The position numbers were made by a program, and so were the translations under genes. The notes below the pieces were generated by a model. It had not been told where the DNA came from, searched no databases, and was given only the letters and a program-made list of their open reading frames with translations. 64,000 bases of DNA from Bisbaumannia sp015645095 (GTDB lineage: Bacteria > Pseudomonadota > Gammaproteobacteria > Pseudomonadales > Halomonadaceae): NCBI GenBank assembly GCA_036871055.1, contig CP141893.1, forward strand, positions 3,410,001-3,474,000, read 5' to 3'. Positions within the stretch are counted from its first letter, which is position 1. Each line of letters begins with the position of its first letter. Shown in pieces: positions 29,186 through 37,352 of this stretch.

Positions 29186-29200
29186 CTGCCGACGTTCGGC

Positions 29201-29284
29201 GCAGAAGAAGCACCAAGACGTTTACTCCTCGTCCTGCCAGGCCGTTTCGAGGGCATAACGCACCTGCTCGAAGCCGAAACCGCG
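29201..29284 (-). repeat. Decayed duplicate of the recX 3' end
   Basis: Bases 29221-29284 match 29316-29379, the last ~20 codons of recX with its TAA, at roughly nine in ten positions. Similarity weakens but continues for ~20 bp beyond the stop (gcagaagaagcacc versus gcaggaagcacc). The copy has no start codon of its own. It begins 15 bp from the end of repeat B copy 2. Confidence 0.85.
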
Positions 29285-29316
29285 GGTCGGATCAACAGCA
29301 GGAAGCACCTGCGCGT

Positions 29317-29793
29317 TTACTCTTCCTCGCACCAGGCCCTTTCGAGGGCATAACGCACCTGCTCGAAGCTGAAACCGCGCCCGGCCAGGAAGCGCTCCTG
29401 GCGGGCCCGCTCCTTGGGGGTCGCGGCGGGGCCGGCGAAGCGCCGGGCCAGGGTCGCGGCGGCCAGGGCGAACCAGTCGAGCTCGCCGGCGGCCTCGGCC
29501 TCGCCCAGGGCGGTGTCGACGGCCTCCCGGGAGAGGCCCCGCTGGCCCATCTCGGCGCGCACCTTCAGGGGCCCCTGGCCCCGCGCCAGCCGCGAGCGCA
29601 GGAAGGCCTCGGCGAAGCGGGCATCGCTCTGCAAGCCCTGCTCGGCCAGGGCATCCAGGCACTCACCGATGGTCTCGGCAGAGTGCCCCTTGTTGGCCAG
29701 GCGCCCCTCCAGCTCGTGCCGCGAGTAGTCACGCCGGGCCAACAGGCGAATGGCATCCTCCCGGGGAGACGCGCGATCGGCATCCTCGGCCAT
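29317..29793 (-). CDS. recX: Regulatory protein RecX
   Basis: A 158-residue all-helical protein that inhibits or modulates RecA filaments. It shows the RecX repeats, for example AIRLLARRDYSRHELEGRLANKG, GLQSDARFAEAFLRSRLARGQGPLKVRAEM and RQERFLAGRGFSFEQVRYAL. It starts 3 bp after the recA stop, so it is co-transcribed with recA and under the same SOS control. The 3' end is partially duplicated downstream. Confidence 0.95.
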   Translation of the reverse strand: MAEDADRASPREDAIRLLARRDYSRHELEGRLANKGHSAETIGECLDALAEQGLQSDARFAEAFLRSRLARGQGPLKVRAEMGQRGLSREAVDTALGEAEAAGELDWFALAAATLARRFAGPAATPKERARQERFLAGRGFSFEQVRYALERAWCEEE

Positions 29794-29796
29794 GGT

Positions 29797-30864
29797 TTAG
29801 AGCAGGTCGCCCTCGCGGCCCGCCTCCGGTGCCTCGGCGACCTCGTCCGCTTCCTCCTCCGCCGGCGCCACATTGGCCAGCAGTTGGGCGCGGATCTGGC
29901 TCTCGATCTCTTCCATGGTGGCCGGGTTCTCCTCCAGGTACTGGGCGGCATTGGCCTTGCCCTGGCCGATCTTGTTGCCCTGGTAGCTGTACCAGGCGCC
30001 GGCCTTGTTCACCAGACCGCACTGCACGCCCAGGTCGATCACCTCGCCGGCGTGGTAGATGCCCTTGCCGTAGAGGATCTGGAACTCCGCCTGGCGGAAG
30101 GGCGGCGCCACCTTGTTCTTGACCACCTTGACCCGGGTCTCGTTGCCGGTCACCTCGTCGCCCTGCTTCACCGAGCCGGTGCGGCGGATGTCCAGGCGCA
30201 CGCTGGCATAGAATTTCAGGGCGTTACCGCCGGTAGTGGTCTCGGGGTTACCGAACATCACGCCGATCTTCATGCGGATCTGGTTGATGAAGACCACCAT
30301 GCAGTTGGCGTTCTTGATATGGCCGGTGACCTTGCGCAGGGCCTGGGACATCAGGCGCGCCTGCAGGCCGACGTGGGAGTCACCCATCTCGCCCTCGATC
30401 TCGGCCCGCGGGGTCAGCGCCGCCACCGAGTCGATGATGATGACGTCGACGCCACCGGAGCGCACCAGCATGTCGCAGATCTCCAGCGCCTGCTCGCCGG
30501 TGTCCGGCTGGGAGACCAGCAGATCATCCAGGTTGACGCCAAGCTTCTCGGCATAGCTGGGATCCAGGGCGTGCTCGGCGTCGATAAAGGCGCAGGTCTT
30601 GCCCTGCTTCTGGGCCTGGGCGATCACCGACAGGGTCAGGGTGGTCTTGCCCGAGGACTCGGGGCCGAAGATCTCCACCACCCGGCCATAGGGCAGGCCG
30701 CCGATGCCCAGCGCAATATCCAGGCCCAGGGAGCCGGTGGAAACCGAGGGCATCGCCACCCGCGGGGTGTCCCCCAGGCGCATCACGGTGCCCTTGCCGA
30801 ACTGGCGCTCGATCTGACTGAGGGCGGCATTCAGCGCCTTGGAACGGTTGTCATCCTGAGCCAT
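29797..30864 (-). CDS. recA: Recombinase RecA
   Basis: A 355-residue DNA-dependent ATPase for homologous recombination and LexA co-protease activity. Start ATG at 30862-30864 (MAQDDNRSKAL). Walker A is GPESSGKTT. Loop regions include EGEMGDSHVGLQARLMSQALRK, and VFINQIRMKIGVMFGNPETT is diagnostic. The tail is acidic, as usual. It is preceded by an SOS box and followed at 3 bp by recX. Confidence 0.99.
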   Translation of the reverse strand: MAQDDNRSKALNAALSQIERQFGKGTVMRLGDTPRVAMPSVSTGSLGLDIALGIGGLPYGRVVEIFGPESSGKTTLTLSVIAQAQKQGKTCAFIDAEHALDPSYAEKLGVNLDDLLVSQPDTGEQALEICDMLVRSGGVDVIIIDSVAALTPRAEIEGEMGDSHVGLQARLMSQALRKVTGHIKNANCMVVFINQIRMKIGVMFGNPETTTGGNALKFYASVRLDIRRTGSVKQGDEVTGNETRVKVVKNKVAPPFRQAEFQILYGKGIYHAGEVIDLGVQCGLVNKAGAWYSYQGNKIGQGKANAAQYLEENPATMEEIESQIRAQLLANVAPAEEEADEVAEAPEAGREGDLL

Positions 30865-30913
30865 GGTGGCCTCCTTGGGATCGATGGGGCGACGCCCAGG
30901 CGCCGCCGTCAAT

Positions 30914-30933
30914 TACTGTATGGTTGCCCAGTA
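30914..30933 (-). promoter_or_regulatory. LexA (SOS) box upstream of recA
   Basis: Read on the minus strand, TACTGGGCAA + CCATACAGTA has the CTG-N10-CAG core with TA/TA flanks. It lies 50-69 bp upstream of the recA start, as expected for LexA control of recA-recX. Confidence 0.85.
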
Positions 30934-30958
30934 GTATGGCGAAAAAATCGGCCCGCGC

Positions 30959-31477
30959 CTACTCCTCGAAGGCCTCGAGCCGTCGAATCAGTCCGATCAG
31001 GGCGATGCGCACCGCCTGCTCGCGCACCGCCCGACGGTCGCCGGGCAGCTGATGCCGCTCGGCTTGCTGGGCCTCGGCGCCCCCCCAGGCAAACCAGACG
31101 GTGCCCACCGGCTTGTCGACGCTGCCGCCGCCAGGGCCGGCCACCCCGCTGATGGCAACCCCCAGGGCAGCACCGCTATCACGACAGGCGCCGGCGGTCA
31201 TGGCCTCCACCACCGGGCCACTCACGGCGCCATGACGCTCCAGCAGCGCTCCGGGCACCCCGAGCAGCCGTGCCTTGGCAGCGTTGGAGTAGGTCACGTA
31301 GCCGGTCTCGAAGTAGTCGGAGCTGCCGGCCACCGCAGTGATGGCGCTGGCCACGCCGCCACCGGTGCAGGACTCGGCGCAGGTGACGGCGATGCCCCGG
31401 GCGCGACACAGCTGCCCCAGGCGCTCGCTCAGGGTAAGCAGATCGAGATTGGCGAGGTAGCGTCCGTGCTCGGACAT
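30959..31477 (-). CDS. pncC: Nicotinamide-nucleotide amidase PncC (CinA C-terminal type)
   Basis: A 172-residue enzyme that deamidates NMN to NaMN in pyridine nucleotide recycling. Start ATG at 31475-31477 (MSEHGRYL) with AGGAGGC upstream; the longer ORF runs into mutS on the other strand. Key motifs are TCAESCTGGGVASAIT with the catalytic serine, YVTYSNAAKARLLGV, and AISGVAGPGGGSVDKPVGTVWFA. The pncC-recA order is common in this class. It diverges from mutS. Confidence 0.94.
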   Translation of the reverse strand: MSEHGRYLANLDLLTLSERLGQLCRARGIAVTCAESCTGGGVASAITAVAGSSDYFETGYVTYSNAAKARLLGVPGALLERHGAVSGPVVEAMTAGACRDSGAALGVAISGVAGPGGGSVDKPVGTVWFAWGGAEAQQAERHQLPGDRRAVREQAVRIALIGLIRRLEAFEE

Positions 31478-31580
31478 GGGAGCCTCCTGATTCAGATGCG
31501 ATCGCTCCTGACGGAGCCACTGCCTGGGCGTTAGAATACTGCCTTTTGCCAGTGAGTGCAGAGCCTCAACAGGATCCCCG

Positions 31581-34145
31581 ATGTCACAGGCCAGCCCCAC
31601 CCATACGCCGATGATGCAGCAGTTCCTGAAGATCAAGCGCGACCACCCCGACGTGCTGCTCTTCTACCGCATGGGCGACTTCTACGAGCTCTTCTATGAA
31701 GACGCCAAGCGCGCCGCGGCGCTGCTCGATATCACCCTGACCCAGCGCGGCCAGTCCGCCGGGGCGCCGATTCCCATGGCCGGGGTGCCCTATCACAGCG
31801 CCGAGGGCTATCTGGCGCGCCTGGTGGCCGCCGGGGAGTCGGTGGCGATCTGCGAGCAGATCGGCGACCCGGCCACCAGCAAGGGGCCGGTAGAGCGCAA
31901 GGTGGTACGCATCGTCACCCCCGGCACCCTCTACGACGAGGCCCTGCTGGATGCCCGCCGCGACAACCTGCTGCTGGCCGTGCACCCGCGCCAGGGCCTC
32001 TGGGGCCTGGCCTGGCTGGAGCTCTCCAGCGGCCGCTTCGGGGTGCTGGAGGTGGAAGGCGAGGGCGAGATGCTCGCCGAGCTCCAGCGCCTCGACCCGG
32101 CGGAGGTGCTGGTGGGCGAGGACCTGGAGCTGCCGCCCCAGCTGGCCGAGCGCCGCGGCCTGCGCCGCCAGAGCGCCTGGCTCTTCGACGCCGAGAGCGC
32201 CCAGCGCATCCTCTGCGACCAGTTCGGCGTCCAGGACCTGCGCGGTTTCGGCTGCGCTCACCTGGAGACCGCCCTCACCGCCGCCGGGGTGCTGATCGAC
32301 TATGCCCGGGACACCCAGCGCTCGCGGCTGCCCCATGTCACCGCCATCGGCGTGGAGAGCCGCGACGATGCCGTGGTGATCGACGCTGCCAGCCGCCGCA
32401 ACCTGGAAATCGATATCAACCTGGGTGGCGGCACCGACAACACCCTGGCCAGCGTGCTCGACACCACCACCACCGCCATGGGCTCGCGGCTGCTCAAGCG
32501 CTGGCTCAATCGCCCGCTGCGCGATGCCACCCTGGTGACCCAGCGCCAGGCGGCGGTGACCCTGCTGCTGGAAGCGGAGGGCTACAGCGGACTGCGCGAG
32601 GCGCTCAAGCCGATCGGTGACTGCGAACGCATCCTCGCCCGGGTGGCTCTCTACAGCGCCCGCCCCCGGGACCTGGCGCGCCTGCGCGATGCCCTGATCG
32701 CCCTGCCGGAACTGGCCGCGGTCCTGACCGGCTACCCGGAGGGCTCCAGCCTGGACGAACTGAAGCGCCAGATTCGCCCCTACCCGGAGCTCGCCGACAC
32801 CCTCGGCCGCGCCTTGGTGGAGAACCCGCCGGTGGTGATCCGCGACGGCGGGGTGATCGCCGAGGGCTTCGACGCCGAGCTTGACGAGCACCGCGGCCTG
32901 GCCGAACACGCCGGCGACTACCTGGTGCGACTGGAGACCCGGGAGCGGGAGCGCACCGGCCTGCCCGGCCTCAAGGTGGGCTATAACCGGGTCCACGGCT
33001 ACTACATCGAGATTCCCCGGGCCCAGGCCAAGGAGGCCCCGGCGGACTACATTCGCCGCCAGACCCTGAAGAATGCCGAACGCTTTATCATCCCCGAGCT
33101 CAAGGAGTTCGAGGACAAGGCGCTTTCCGCCAAGTCCCGGGCCCTGGCCCGGGAGAAGCTGCTCTACGACGGTCTGCTCGACACCCTCAACGCCGAGCTG
33201 GAAGCGCTCCAGGCCACCAGCCGCGCCCTGGCCGCCCTGGACGTGCTGACCACCTTCGCCGAGCGCGCCGAGGCCCTGGACTTCACCCGCCCCACCCTGG
33301 AGGCCTCCCCAGGCCTGGAGATTCGCGGCGGCCGCCACCCGGTGGTGGAGCAGGTCTCCGACGGCCCCTTCGTACCCAATGACCTGGTCATGGATGACGA
33401 GCGCCGCATGCTGGTGATCACTGGCCCCAACATGGGCGGCAAGTCCACCTATATGCGCCAGGCGGCACTGATCGCCCTGCTCGCCTATACCGGCAGCTTC
33501 GTGCCGGCGGCGGCGGCGCGACTCGGCCCGGTGGACCGCATCTTCACCCGCATCGGCTCTTCCGACGACCTGGCCGGCGGGCGCTCCACCTTCATGGTGG
33601 AGATGACCGAGACCGCCAATATCCTCCACAACGCCAGCGACCAGAGCCTGGTGCTGATGGACGAGATCGGCCGTGGCACCAGCACCTTCGACGGCCTGTC
33701 GCTGGCCTGGGCCAGCGCCGAGCACTTGACCCGCACCCGCGCCTTCACCCTCTTTGCCACCCACTACTTCGAGATGACGGCCCTGGCGGAGCAGGCCGAT
33801 GGCGTGGCCAACGTCCACCTGACGGCGGCGGAGCACAAGGAGGGTATCGTCTTTATGCACCGGGTGGAGGAAGGGCCGGCGAGCCAGAGCTATGGCCTGC
33901 AGGTGGCCCAACTGGCCGGGGTGCCCCAGGGGGTAATCGCCCGGGCCCGGGAGAAGCTCGCCCAGCTGGAGCAGCAGGAGGTGGATCAGCCCCGGCCCGC
34001 CACCGATGGCGCCACACCGCTGCAGAATGACCTCTTCGCCAGCGCCCCCCACCCCCTGGTGGAGGCCCTGGGAGGGCTCGACGTGGACGACCTCAGCCCC
34101 CGCCAGGCCCTGGAGCTGCTATATCAGTGGAAGAAGCGACTCTAG
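31581..34145 (+). CDS. mutS: DNA mismatch repair protein MutS
   Basis: An 854-residue mismatch-recognition ATPase. The N-terminal mismatch reader has FYRMGDFYELFYEDAKRAA (Phe-x-Glu motif). Connector, lever and clamp domains follow. The ATPase domain has Walker A TGPNMGGKSTYMRQ, the STFMVEMTETANIL motif, Walker B LVLMDEIGRGTSTFDG and ATHYFEM. The C-terminal tail is the usual helix-turn-helix dimer module ending in ALELLYQWKKRL. It is divergent from pncC. Confidence 0.98.
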   Translation: MSQASPTHTPMMQQFLKIKRDHPDVLLFYRMGDFYELFYEDAKRAAALLDITLTQRGQSAGAPIPMAGVPYHSAEGYLARLVAAGESVAICEQIGDPATSKGPVERKVVRIVTPGTLYDEALLDARRDNLLLAVHPRQGLWGLAWLELSSGRFGVLEVEGEGEMLAELQRLDPAEVLVGEDLELPPQLAERRGLRRQSAWLFDAESAQRILCDQFGVQDLRGFGCAHLETALTAAGVLIDYARDTQRSRLPHVTAIGVESRDDAVVIDAASRRNLEIDINLGGGTDNTLASVLDTTTTAMGSRLLKRWLNRPLRDATLVTQRQAAVTLLLEAEGYSGLREALKPIGDCERILARVALYSARPRDLARLRDALIALPELAAVLTGYPEGSSLDELKRQIRPYPELADTLGRALVENPPVVIRDGGVIAEGFDAELDEHRGLAEHAGDYLVRLETRERERTGLPGLKVGYNRVHGYYIEIPRAQAKEAPADYIRRQTLKNAERFIIPELKEFEDKALSAKSRALAREKLLYDGLLDTLNAELEALQATSRALAALDVLTTFAERAEALDFTRPTLEASPGLEIRGGRHPVVEQVSDGPFVPNDLVMDDERRMLVITGPNMGGKSTYMRQAALIALLAYTGSFVPAAAARLGPVDRIFTRIGSSDDLAGGRSTFMVEMTETANILHNASDQSLVLMDEIGRGTSTFDGLSLAWASAEHLTRTRAFTLFATHYFEMTALAEQADGVANVHLTAAEHKEGIVFMHRVEEGPASQSYGLQVAQLAGVPQGVIARAREKLAQLEQQEVDQPRPATDGATPLQNDLFASAPHPLVEALGGLDVDDLSPRQALELLYQWKKRL

Positions 34146-34179
34146 GCCATGTCCGAAAACTGGCTGCGATCGTCCCGTC

Positions 34180-34196
34180 AGCCGCTTGATGCGGCT
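34180..34196 (+). terminator. Weak hairpin after mutS
   Basis: A 6-bp stem AGCCGC/GCGGCT (loop TTGAT) lies 35 bp after the mutS stop but has no U-tract. It may only partly terminate. Confidence 0.3.
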
Positions 34197-34334
34197 TGCT
34201 GGCCTGGAAAGACGCCTCTAGAATAGGGCGCCATTAGAATGGCGACTTATAATAGGGGCGCCGCTTATAACATTATTCATTAGTGCCTCGGTGGCCATGC
34301 GACCGCCGAGCCCCAACCGACCGAGGGGAAACCC

Positions 34335-34658
34335 ATGACATTCGTCGTCACCGAAAACTGCATCAAGTGCAAGTACACCGACTGCGTCGAAGTCTGCCCG
34401 GTGGACTGCTTCTATGAGGGCCCCAACTTCCTGGTGATTCACCCCGACGAGTGCATCGACTGTGCCCTGTGCGAGCCGGAGTGCCCCGCCGAGGCGATCT
34501 TCTCCGAGGATGAGCTACCGGACGGCCAGCAGGCCTTTATCGAGCTCAACGCCGAACTGGCGGAGGTCTGGCCGAATATTGCCGAGAAGAAGGACCCACT
34601 GCCCGACGCCGAGGCGTGGGACGGCAAGGATGGCAAGCTGGAGCTGCTGGAGCGCTGA
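34335..34658 (+). CDS. fdxA: 7Fe ferredoxin FdxA
   Basis: A 107-residue ferredoxin with one [3Fe-4S] and one [4Fe-4S] cluster. Cysteine ligands are in NCIKCKYTDCVEVCPVDCF and DECIDCALCEPECPAEAI. The C-terminal extension of ~45 residues is typical of FdxA. A near-perfect -10 (TATAAT, 34248-34253) lies in the 190-bp leader, between two copies of AATAGGGGCGCC-like sequence. The mutS-fdxA-regulatory RNA neighbourhood matches Pseudomonas. Confidence 0.96.
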   Translation: MTFVVTENCIKCKYTDCVEVCPVDCFYEGPNFLVIHPDECIDCALCEPECPAEAIFSEDELPDGQQAFIELNAELAEVWPNIAEKKDPLPDAEAWDGKDGKLELLER

Positions 34659-34677
34659 GCTTAAGCCGCCTCCCCGA

Positions 34678-34722
34678 CAAACACCAAGACGCCGGCCCAG
34701 AGGGTCGGCGTCTTGGTGTTTG
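34678..34722 (+). terminator. Long bidirectional terminator after fdxA
   Basis: A 17-bp perfect stem (34678-34694 with 34706-34722), extended inward by three more pairs and a G-U, gives a 21-bp helix with a 3-base loop. The stem itself carries the T-rich arm (TTGGTGTTTG). It begins 20 bp after fdxA and faces the sRNA terminator. Confidence 0.8.
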
Positions 34723-34745
34723 TGCCCAAAGAGCGATACAGGCAT

Positions 34746-34920
34746 AAAAAAAAGGCGGCCCGAAGGCCGCCCGCTCCTAGCATTTCCTTGAACCGTTCCG
34801 TCGGTTCGACTCCCTTGGTGACGTCCGTGCCGAGAAACTCTTTCCCTCGCGTACCCGGCGCACCTGACTAGCATCCCGTGGCATCCTGCCGGAAAAGCAC
34901 TCCCCGCTTTTCCAAATCCC
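34746..34920 (-). ncRNA. rsmZ: CsrB/RsmZ-family CsrA-sequestering small RNA
   Basis: A ~175-nt transcript predicted from a -35/-10 pair just upstream to a textbook terminator (GGCGGCC-TTCG-GGCCGCC followed by eight T, 34746-34771). It contains eleven GGA motifs. Several sit exactly in hairpin loops: stem GGAAAAGC/GCTTTTCC with loop GGGGAGT; GGCA-GGA-TGCC; and stem GAACCG/CGGTTC with loop ACGGAA. These are the CsrA-binding geometry. The position next to fdxA is the same as rsmZ in Pseudomonas. The name rsmZ is by synteny and architecture; CsrB would be an equally valid label. Confidence 0.85.
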
Positions 34921-34926
34921 GAGTTC

Positions 34927-34954
34927 ATTGTGGCAGTTTCGGCACACATCTCAA
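34927..34954 (-). promoter_or_regulatory. Promoter of the CsrB/RsmZ-like sRNA
   Basis: On the minus strand, -35 TTGAGA (34949-34954), a 16-bp spacer and -10 CACAAT (34927-34932) predict a start near 34920. A hairpin (34970-34994) and an AT-rich tract (34995-35060) separate it from the upstream activator site; the AT-rich tract is a plausible IHF-bending region. Confidence 0.65.
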
Positions 34955-35093
34955 GGCGCCGAAACGATCGCGGCCACCCCCATGGAGTGGCCGCAATATC
35001 GAAGAAAATAACTAAAAAACAGAAGGTTAGCTATTATTCCACGATAGGAGGCTGATCATTACTTGATCAACCGGGGCGACTTCCTCGCCTCCG

Positions 35094-35111
35094 TGTAAGT
35101 GATTTCCTACA
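35094..35111 (-). promoter_or_regulatory. GacA upstream activating sequence (UAS)
   Basis: TGTAGG-N6-CTTACA on the minus strand differs at one position from the GacA site TGTAAG-N6-CTTACA. It is centred about 180 bp upstream of the predicted sRNA start, the distance known for Gac-controlled rsm genes in Pseudomonas. It is enclosed by a wider dyad GGGCGAC...GTCGCCC (35074-35080, 35118-35124) just after the eno stop. Confidence 0.75.
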
Positions 35112-35137
35112 CGAAATGTCGCCCTGGATGACACGCC

Positions 35138-36430
35138 TTACTGACCCTTGATCGCGGAGCGACCCGGGTAGGCGGCCCGATCCCCCAGCTGCTGCTCGAT
35201 CACCAGCAGGCGGTTGTACTTGGCGACCCGATCGCTGCGGCACAGGGAGCCGGTCTTGATCTGGCCCGCCGAGGTGGCCACGGCCAGGTCGGCGATGGTG
35301 GTGTCCTCGGTCTCGCCGCTACGGTGGGAGATCACCGCGGTGAAGCCGGCGTCCTGGGCCATCTTGATGGCATCCAGGGTCTCGGAGAGGGAGCCGATCT
35401 GGTTGAACTTGATCAGGATGGAGTTGCCGATCTGCTCGTCGATGCCGCGCTTGAGGATCTTGGTATTGGTGACGAAGAGGTCATCACCCACCAGCTGCAC
35501 CTTGTCGCCCAGCTTGTCGGTCAGAATCTTCCAACCGGCCCAGTCGGACTCGTCCAGGCCATCCTCGATGGAGACGATGGGGTAAGCCTCGCACAGCTCG
35601 GCCAGGTAGTCGACGAAGCCCGCGGCGTCGAAGGACTTGCCCTCGCCGGCGAGGTTGTACTGGCCGTCCTGGTAGAACTCGGAGGAGGCGCAGTCCAGCG
35701 CCAGGGTGATGTCGCGACCCAGGGCGTAGCCGGCGTCTTCCACCGCCTGCTTGATCACCGCCAGGGCCTCGGCGTTGGAGGCCAGGTTGGGGGCGAAGCC
35801 GCCCTCGTCACCCACCGAGGTGGCCAGGCCGCGGGCGCTCAACACCTTCTTCAGGGCGTGGAAGATCTCGGCGCCCATGCGCAGGGCCTCGCGGAAGTTC
35901 GCGGCGCCCACCGGCTGCACCATGAACTCCTGGATATCGACGTTGTTGTCGGCATGCTCGCCGCCGTTGAGGATGTTCATCATCGGCACCGGCATATTGA
36001 ACTGACCCGGCTGACCGTAGAGCTCGGCGATATGGGCGTAGAGCTCCACGCCCTTGGCGGCGGCGGCGGCCTTGGCGGCGGCCAGCGACACCGCCAGGAT
36101 GGCGTTGGCGCCCAGGGTCGCCTTGTTGTCGGTGCCGTCCAGCTCGAGCATGGCGTTATCCAGGGCGCGCTGATCCTCGGCATCCAGGCCCACCAGGCGC
36201 TCACGGATGGCGCCATTCACGGCGTCCACGGCCTTGAGCACGCCCTTGCCCAGGTAGCGGGCCTTGTCACCGTCGCGCAGCTCCAGGGCCTCGCGGGAAC
36301 CGGTGGAGGCGCCACTGGGGGCACAGGCCACGCCCTTGGCGCCGCCATCGAGGAGGACCTCGGCCTGCACGGTGGGGTTGCCGCGGGAATCGAGTACCTC
36401 GAGGGCGCGAATGTCGACGATCTTGGTCAT
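35138..36430 (-). CDS. eno: Enolase
   Basis: A 430-residue glycolytic enzyme converting 2-phosphoglycerate to phosphoenolpyruvate. Motifs include SGASTGSREALELRDGD, the metal ligands in ALDCASSEFY, SIEDGLDESDW and LVGDDLFVTN, and the catalytic region LIKFNQIGSLSET with SHRSGETEDTTIADLAVA. It is last in pyrG-kdsA-eno, 55 bp after kdsA. Confidence 0.98.
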   Translation of the reverse strand: MTKIVDIRALEVLDSRGNPTVQAEVLLDGGAKGVACAPSGASTGSREALELRDGDKARYLGKGVLKAVDAVNGAIRERLVGLDAEDQRALDNAMLELDGTDNKATLGANAILAVSLAAAKAAAAAKGVELYAHIAELYGQPGQFNMPVPMMNILNGGEHADNNVDIQEFMVQPVGAANFREALRMGAEIFHALKKVLSARGLATSVGDEGGFAPNLASNAEALAVIKQAVEDAGYALGRDITLALDCASSEFYQDGQYNLAGEGKSFDAAGFVDYLAELCEAYPIVSIEDGLDESDWAGWKILTDKLGDKVQLVGDDLFVTNTKILKRGIDEQIGNSILIKFNQIGSLSETLDAIKMAQDAGFTAVISHRSGETEDTTIADLAVATSAGQIKTGSLCRSDRVAKYNRLLVIEQQLGDRAAYPGRSAIKGQ

Positions 36431-36485
36431 AGGTTTTCGTCCTTAGTGAGTCAGCGTTGATTGAGTCGGTAGGTCACGGCTCCGC

Positions 36486-37337
36486 TCAGGATATCTCCAG
36501 GGCCGGGAAGCCCTTGACCAGCTCATCGAGGGCCTTGAGCTGAGTCAGGAAGGGGGCGAGGCGATCCAGCGGCAGGGCGCAGGGGCCGTCGCACTTGGCG
36601 TTGTCCGGGTCGGGATGGGCCTCGAGGAAGATCCCCGCCAGGCCCACGGCGACCCCGGCCCGGGCCAGCTCGGCCACCTGCTGGCGACGGCCATCGGCGC
36701 TGTCGGAACGCCCACCGGGGCGCTGCAGGGCGTGGGTCACGTCGAAGAAGAGCGGGTAGCCGGTCTGCTTCATCTCGCCGAAGCCGAGCATGTCGACGAT
36801 CAGGTTGTTGTAACCGAAGCTGGAGCCCCGCTCGCAGAGGATCAGGCGGTCGTTGCCCGCCTCCTCGCACTTGCGAATGATATGGCGCATCTCGTGGGGC
36901 GCCAGGAACTGCGGCTTCTTGATATTGATCACCGCCCCGGTCTCGGCCATGGCCACCACCAGGTCGGTCTGGCGGGCCAGGAAGGCGGGCAGCTGGATGA
37001 TATCGGCCACCTCGGCGGCGGGGGCCGCCTGCCAGGGTTCGTGCACGTCGGTGAGGATCGGCACTTGGAGGCGCTCCTTCACCTCGGCGAGGATCGCCAG
37101 CCCCTGCTCGAGGCCGGGGCCCCGGTAGGAGTGGATGGAACTGCGGTTGGCCTTGTCGAAACTGGCCTTGAAGACATAGGGGATGCCGAGACGGGAGGTG
37201 ACCTCCACGTAAGCCTCGGCGACCTCCAGGGCCAGCTCGCGGGATTCCAGGACATTCATGCCGCCGAACAGCGTCAGCGGCAACGCATTGCCGATCCGCA
37301 GACCGGCAACTTCGAGGGTTTTCTGCGCTACGGCCAT
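36486..37337 (-). CDS. kdsA: 2-dehydro-3-deoxyphosphooctonate aldolase (KDO-8-P synthase)
   Basis: A 283-residue TIM-barrel enzyme that condenses PEP and arabinose-5-phosphate for the LPS inner core. Motifs: FGGMNVLESRELAL, FKASFDKANRSSIHSYRGPG, the LTDVHEPWQA loop, LPAFLARQTDLVVAMAETG, IKKPQFLAPHEM and HPDPDNAKCDGPCALPLD. It starts 15 bp after pyrG. Its presence implies a Gram-negative outer membrane with KDO. Confidence 0.97.
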   Translation of the reverse strand: MAVAQKTLEVAGLRIGNALPLTLFGGMNVLESRELALEVAEAYVEVTSRLGIPYVFKASFDKANRSSIHSYRGPGLEQGLAILAEVKERLQVPILTDVHEPWQAAPAAEVADIIQLPAFLARQTDLVVAMAETGAVINIKKPQFLAPHEMRHIIRKCEEAGNDRLILCERGSSFGYNNLIVDMLGFGEMKQTGYPLFFDVTHALQRPGGRSDSADGRRQQVAELARAGVAVGLAGIFLEAHPDPDNAKCDGPCALPLDRLAPFLTQLKALDELVKGFPALEIS

Positions 37338-37352
37338 GGGGGCTCCTCGGCC

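Noticed and set aside
34223..34262. Direct repeat AATAGGGCGCC / AATAGGGGCGCC in the fdxA leader as an operator
   Set aside because: Two imperfect copies 28 bp apart around a TATAAT match; spacing and symmetry do not fit a regulator I can name, so it is mentioned only under fdxA.
34515..34949. 144-codon minus-strand ORF between fdxA and eno
   Set aside because: It runs through the sRNA, its terminator and antisense to fdxA. The base pattern is explained by hairpins and GGA motifs, and there is no protein-family similarity.
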